From contig JAITVU010000010.1 of the NCBI GenBank assembly GCA_031285645.1, forward strand, positions 1 to 17,656: a stretch of 17,656 bases of DNA, in the 5' to 3' direction. The DNA comes from Oscillospiraceae bacterium. Its GTDB lineage: Bacteria; Bacillota; Clostridia; Oscillospirales; Ruminococcaceae. Positions 15,094 to 17,656 of the stretch are shown piece by piece (positions within the stretch are counted from its first letter, which is position 1; each line of letters starts with the position of its first letter). A model generated the notes under the pieces. The model made no database searches. It had not been told where the DNA came from and was given only the letters and a program-made list of their open reading frames with translations. The translations under genes were made by a program, and so were the position numbers.

Positions 15094-15268
15094 TATAGTG
15101 AACGAACTTCAAAACCGTTCCGGTTTTGACGCGTCAGGCAGTCGCCTGACGGCACGCCGGAGGCGTGCGCGTTCACTATGTACAGTGCGAAGGCCGCTTA
15201 GCGATCCCATTCGCGCGTGGACACGAATGCTTCAAAAATGGCCCATTTTTGAAGTTCGCTGAGTATAA
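15094..15268 (+). repeat. multi-hairpin interspersed element B, copy 2 (175 bp)
   Basis: Begins TATAGTGAACGAACTTC and ends GAAGTTCGCTGAGTATAA, so the two ends are imperfect inverted repeats. Inside, TATAGTGAACG and CGTTCACTATG bound a set of perfect hairpins: GTCAAAACCG/CGGTTTTGAC, CGTCAGGC/GCCTGACG and GCACGCC/GGCGTGC. Near the right end CTTCAAAAATG/CATTTTTGAAG forms an 11-bp stem around GCC. It lies between hflX and the lipoprotein gene. Its stems are more perfect than those of copy 1, so it is nearer the ancestral form. Confidence 0.9.
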
Positions 15269-15354
15269 GGCGAGGTTTACCCGCCGGTCATTGATTTGCC
15301 GGTAATGGCAAGCCTTTTGGCCCGATATTAGTAGTATGGCCACATAACGGCGTT

Positions 15355-16617
15355 CTAACGCGATACGACATAATCGCTGACCTTTGAAAAAAGCTTTCTG
15401 TCAACAAGCGCGTCCAGGGCAGTGCCGTTTTCGGCGTATTCCTGGGAGAAAATCTTGCCCTCCTCGCGGATTTTCGCGATAAGCGCCCCCTTATCGTACG
15501 GAATAAGCAGCTGCAGCCGCCGCTGGGACGGCTCGAGCAGAGCCGCGATTTTTTCGAGCAGCGAATCGAGGCCCGCGCCTGTTTTGGCCGAGATGACGGC
15601 GGTGTTTTTGCCGGGCGCGTCCGGCAATACGGATATACGGTCCGCCTTGTTGAGAACCGTGAGGACCGGCGTGCCGTCCACACCCAGTTCACGCAGCAAA
15701 TCGTTTGTCACCTGCACCTGATCCGTGTATTCCGGGCTCGAAATGTCACAGACATTGAGGATTAAATCCGCAAATAGAGCCTCTTCGAGCGTTGACTTAA
15801 AGGCGTCCACCAGATGGTGGGGCAGGCGGCGCACAAGGCCGACCGTATCAATAAGCATGACTGTGCGTCCGTCCGGCAGAGTGAGCGCGCGCGCAGTGGG
15901 GTCGAGCGTGGCGAAGAGCTTGTCCTCAGCCAGTACGCCCGCGTTTGTCAATGTGTTGAGCAGCGTGGATTTACCGACATTCGTATAGCCGACGATCGCC
16001 ACTGTAACAACGCCGTCTTTCTTTCTCCTGTCGCGCAGGTTGTTTCGGCGGTTCTCAAGCTTGTCCAGCTGTTCCTGAAGGTTTTGGATATGACGGCGAA
16101 TATGACGGCGGTTCAGTTCCAGCTTTGTTTCGCCTTTACCGCGTCGGGCGCCGCCGCCGCCCCCGCCGCCGCCGCCAAGCCGTGACAGGCTCTCGCCCAT
16201 GCCCGCAAGGCGCGGCAAAAGGTATTTATGCTGTGCGAGTTCCACTTGAATGCGGCCCTCGCGCGTGTGGGCGCGCTGCGCGAAAATCTCAAGAATCAGC
16301 ATTGTGCGGTCAATCACAGCGACGCCGCAGGCTTTTTCGAGGTTGCGCAGCTGGGTGGCGGAGAGCTCATGGTCAAATATCACGAGATTAATGTCGCCGG
16401 CTTTGATGTGTTCGGCCATCTCTTCCAGTTTACCGGACCCAATGCATGTGGCCTTGTTGTAATCGGCGCGTTTTTGCGTGACCTGCACGGTGGCCTCGAT
16501 CCTTGCCGTCGCCGCCAGCTCGGCCAGTTCGGCCAGCGAAATATCGATGTCATATTCTCCGGTGTCGACAGCGGCAAGCAAGGCATATTCTTTTTCTTCA
16601 ATGTTGTCGTAAGGCAA
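15355..16617 (-). CDS. hflX: ribosome-associated GTPase HflX
   Basis: GTP-binding protein that binds the 50S subunit and splits stalled or hibernating ribosomes, notably under heat or antibiotic stress. It has 420 residues. The N-terminal HflX domain covers about 1-195 with ATCIGSGKLEE and FDHELSATQLRNLE. The G domain shows G1 GYTNVGKST (210-218), G3 DTVG (257-260) followed by LVRRLPHHLVDAFKSTLEE, and G4 NKAD (323-326). A C-terminal domain ends the protein. The conserved glycine loop, normally like GGIGTRGPGE, is here nine glycines (148-156) then ARRGKGETKLE, an unusual expansion. The start is TTG (16615-16617) with only a weak GGTGA upstream, so the exact start is uncertain. It lies between serA and element B on the same strand. 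Confidence 0.96.
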   Translation of the reverse strand: MPYDNIEEKEYALLAAVDTGEYDIDISLAELAELAATARIEATVQVTQKRADYNKATCIGSGKLEEMAEHIKAGDINLVIFDHELSATQLRNLEKACGVAVIDRTMLILEIFAQRAHTREGRIQVELAQHKYLLPRLAGMGESLSRLGGGGGGGGGARRGKGETKLELNRRHIRRHIQNLQEQLDKLENRRNNLRDRRKKDGVVTVAIVGYTNVGKSTLLNTLTNAGVLAEDKLFATLDPTARALTLPDGRTVMLIDTVGLVRRLPHHLVDAFKSTLEEALFADLILNVCDISSPEYTDQVQVTNDLLRELGVDGTPVLTVLNKADRISVLPDAPGKNTAVISAKTGAGLDSLLEKIAALLEPSQRRLQLLIPYDKGALIAKIREEGKIFSQEYAENGTALDALVDRKLFSKVSDYVVSR

Positions 16618-16724
16618 TCAATCACCATCTATCTTTTTAACTGTCTGTTTTTGACGATTGTGACCGGCGGGACAGAAGCGTCGACCCGCTGGGTAATTTC
16701 TGTATTTCCTGTTGGTTTGCGCTG

Positions 16725-16754
16725 AGTATCATTGGGTTTCACGATATAGGACAA
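16725..16754 (-). promoter_or_regulatory. possible promoter of hflX
   Basis: On the minus strand TTGTCC (16749-16754), an 18-bp spacer and GATACT (16725-16730), four of six matches each. It starts right at the base of the serA terminator hairpin. Weak candidate. Confidence 0.3.
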
Positions 16755-16784
16755 ATCCCGCACAGCCATACGGCCATGCGGGAA
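16755..16784 (-). terminator. probable terminator of serA
   Basis: On the minus strand, after the serA stop, TCCCGCA pairs with TGCGGGA (16777-16783 with 16756-16762), with an inner GGCC/GGC pairing, followed by TTTGT. The T-tract is weak. Confidence 0.6.
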
Positions 16785-16816
16785 TCACAGCGCGTTAAAC
16801 ACAGGGTGAAACCGCT

Positions 16817-17656
16817 TTACAGAACCGTTACGCGGATCACGCCGTCAATATTTTTTAGTTTTTGCAGGATATCGTCGGATATACCCGTGTCGAGATCAAT
16901 GAGGGTATAGGCGAGGTCCCCGCGCGATTTATTGGTCAGGTTGTCGATATTGGAGCCCACCGTGCCGCTGATCTGGGCCAGCATGCCGGGGGTGTTTTTA
17001 TGCATAAGCGTGACACGGCATAACCCGCTGCGCTCCGCGTGAACGGTGGGCATATTGACGGAATTGGCGATGTTCCCGTTTTCAAGGAAATCGCGCAGTT
17101 CATCCGCGGCCATTTCGGCGCAGTTATCCTCAGATTCAGGCGTGCTGGCGGCGAGATGAGGCAAAACAATAATGCCATAGTTGCCGAGGATGTCATCGGT
17201 GGCAAAATCAGTTATATAGCAGTAAACCTGCTTCTCTTCAACAGCCGCGATCATGTCGGCGTTGTCGACCAGTTCCCCGCGGGAGAAATTGAGGATGCGC
17301 ACGCCGTGCTTCATCATGGCGATGGACTGCGAATTCACCATCCCCTTGGTTTCGGGCGTCAGCGGGACATGAAATGTGATGAAATCGCAATTTTCATAGA
17401 TCTCCTTGTAAGATGACGCGTGGATGATCGAGCGGGAAAGCTTCAGGGCGTTTTCCACGGAGAGGTAGGGATCGTAGCCGTAAACGTCCATGCCGAAGTG
17501 CCGGGCGGTGTTGCACACCATGACGCCGATGGCGCCGAGCCCGATCACGCCGAGCTTTTTACCTTTGAGCTCGGGGCCCGCGAACTTGGATTTTCCCTTT
17601 TCAACAAGCTTGGGAACCTCGTCGCCCTGCCCCTTAAGCTCCTGAACCCAGCGCAT
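16817..17656 (-). CDS. serA: D-3-phosphoglycerate dehydrogenase, 5' end cut by window edge
   Basis: Oxidises 3-phosphoglycerate to 3-phosphohydroxypyruvate with NAD, the first step of serine synthesis. The window holds the last 279 codons; the first visible codon, a Met in MRWVQE, is internal, as the family has about 100 more residues before it. The NAD-binding fold shows LGVIGLGAIG (about 35-44) and acidic D61 in YGYDPY. FSRGELVD holds the conserved arginine of the active site, and VLPHLAASTPESEDNCA contains the catalytic histidine. After about residue 200 a C-terminal ACT domain follows (RVTLMHKNTPGMLAQISG and onward), so this is the short form with one ACT domain. The ACT domain often gives serine feedback control. 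A terminator-like hairpin follows the stop. Confidence 0.94.
   Translation of the reverse strand: MRWVQELKGQGDEVPKLVEKGKSKFAGPELKGKKLGVIGLGAIGVMVCNTARHFGMDVYGYDPYLSVENALKLSRSIIHASSYKEIYENCDFITFHVPLTPETKGMVNSQSIAMMKHGVRILNFSRGELVDNADMIAAVEEKQVYCYITDFATDDILGNYGIIVLPHLAASTPESEDNCAEMAADELRDFLENGNIANSVNMPTVHAERSGLCRVTLMHKNTPGMLAQISGTVGSNIDNLTNKSRGDLAYTLIDLDTGISDDILQKLKNIDGVIRVTVL

Noticed and set aside
15035..15262. 75-codon plus-strand frame with arginine-rich sequence
   Set aside because: Most of it is element B; the arginine-rich part comes from GC-rich stems rather than selection for protein.

Overview
The window looks like chromosome from an endospore-former-type Clostridia (Bacillota), probably an uncultured Oscillospirales-like lineage. 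Evidence for this: the gdpP-rplI-dnaB gene order, spoVG near murC, a class B sortase, a DUF4358-type lipoprotein, strong AGGAG-type ribosome binding sites and frequent TTG/GTG starts. The genus cannot be told from sequence alone. No rRNA, tRNA, CRISPR array, phage module or transposase gene was seen.

Layout. (1) 1-5220, minus strand: a tight housekeeping operon read gdpP (c-di-AMP phosphodiesterase), rplI (ribosomal protein L9), dnaB (replicative helicase) and tilS (tRNA-Ile lysidine synthetase, running off the left edge). Two tandem palindromic repeats lie upstream of gdpP. (2) 5475-7711: spoVG (minus, with its terminator) and murC (plus, with a good promoter and terminator), transcribed divergently. 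(3) 7712-10708: a gene-poor accessory stretch full of hairpin-forming repeats. It carries a small P-loop kinase-like protein, a secreted class B sortase, and a scar where a frameshifted histidine phosphatase and a truncated VOC-family gene face each other. (4) 10709-15003, minus strand: DUF4358-type lipoprotein, MBOAT O-acyltransferase, DHHW/AlgX-like SGNH protein and metA. The first three look like an extracytoplasmic polymer or surface O-acetylation set; metA follows closely and may be co-transcribed. (5) 15094-17656, minus strand: a second copy of a palindromic repeat, hflX with an unusual nine-glycine run, and serA (running off the right edge).

The most unusual content is not protein coding. 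Four structured repeat groups occur: the 76-bp tandem pair near gdpP; a 105-bp element (A) in two inverted copies, one starting directly after the metA stop codon; a 138/175-bp multi-hairpin element (B) in two copies; and a 394-bp hairpin cluster with inverted ends that contains one copy of A. A and B share the terminal sequence TATAGTGAA, and the central hairpin of A shows compensatory base-pair changes between copies. They resemble non-autonomous mobile palindromes (MITE- or REP-like) that may also act as terminators.
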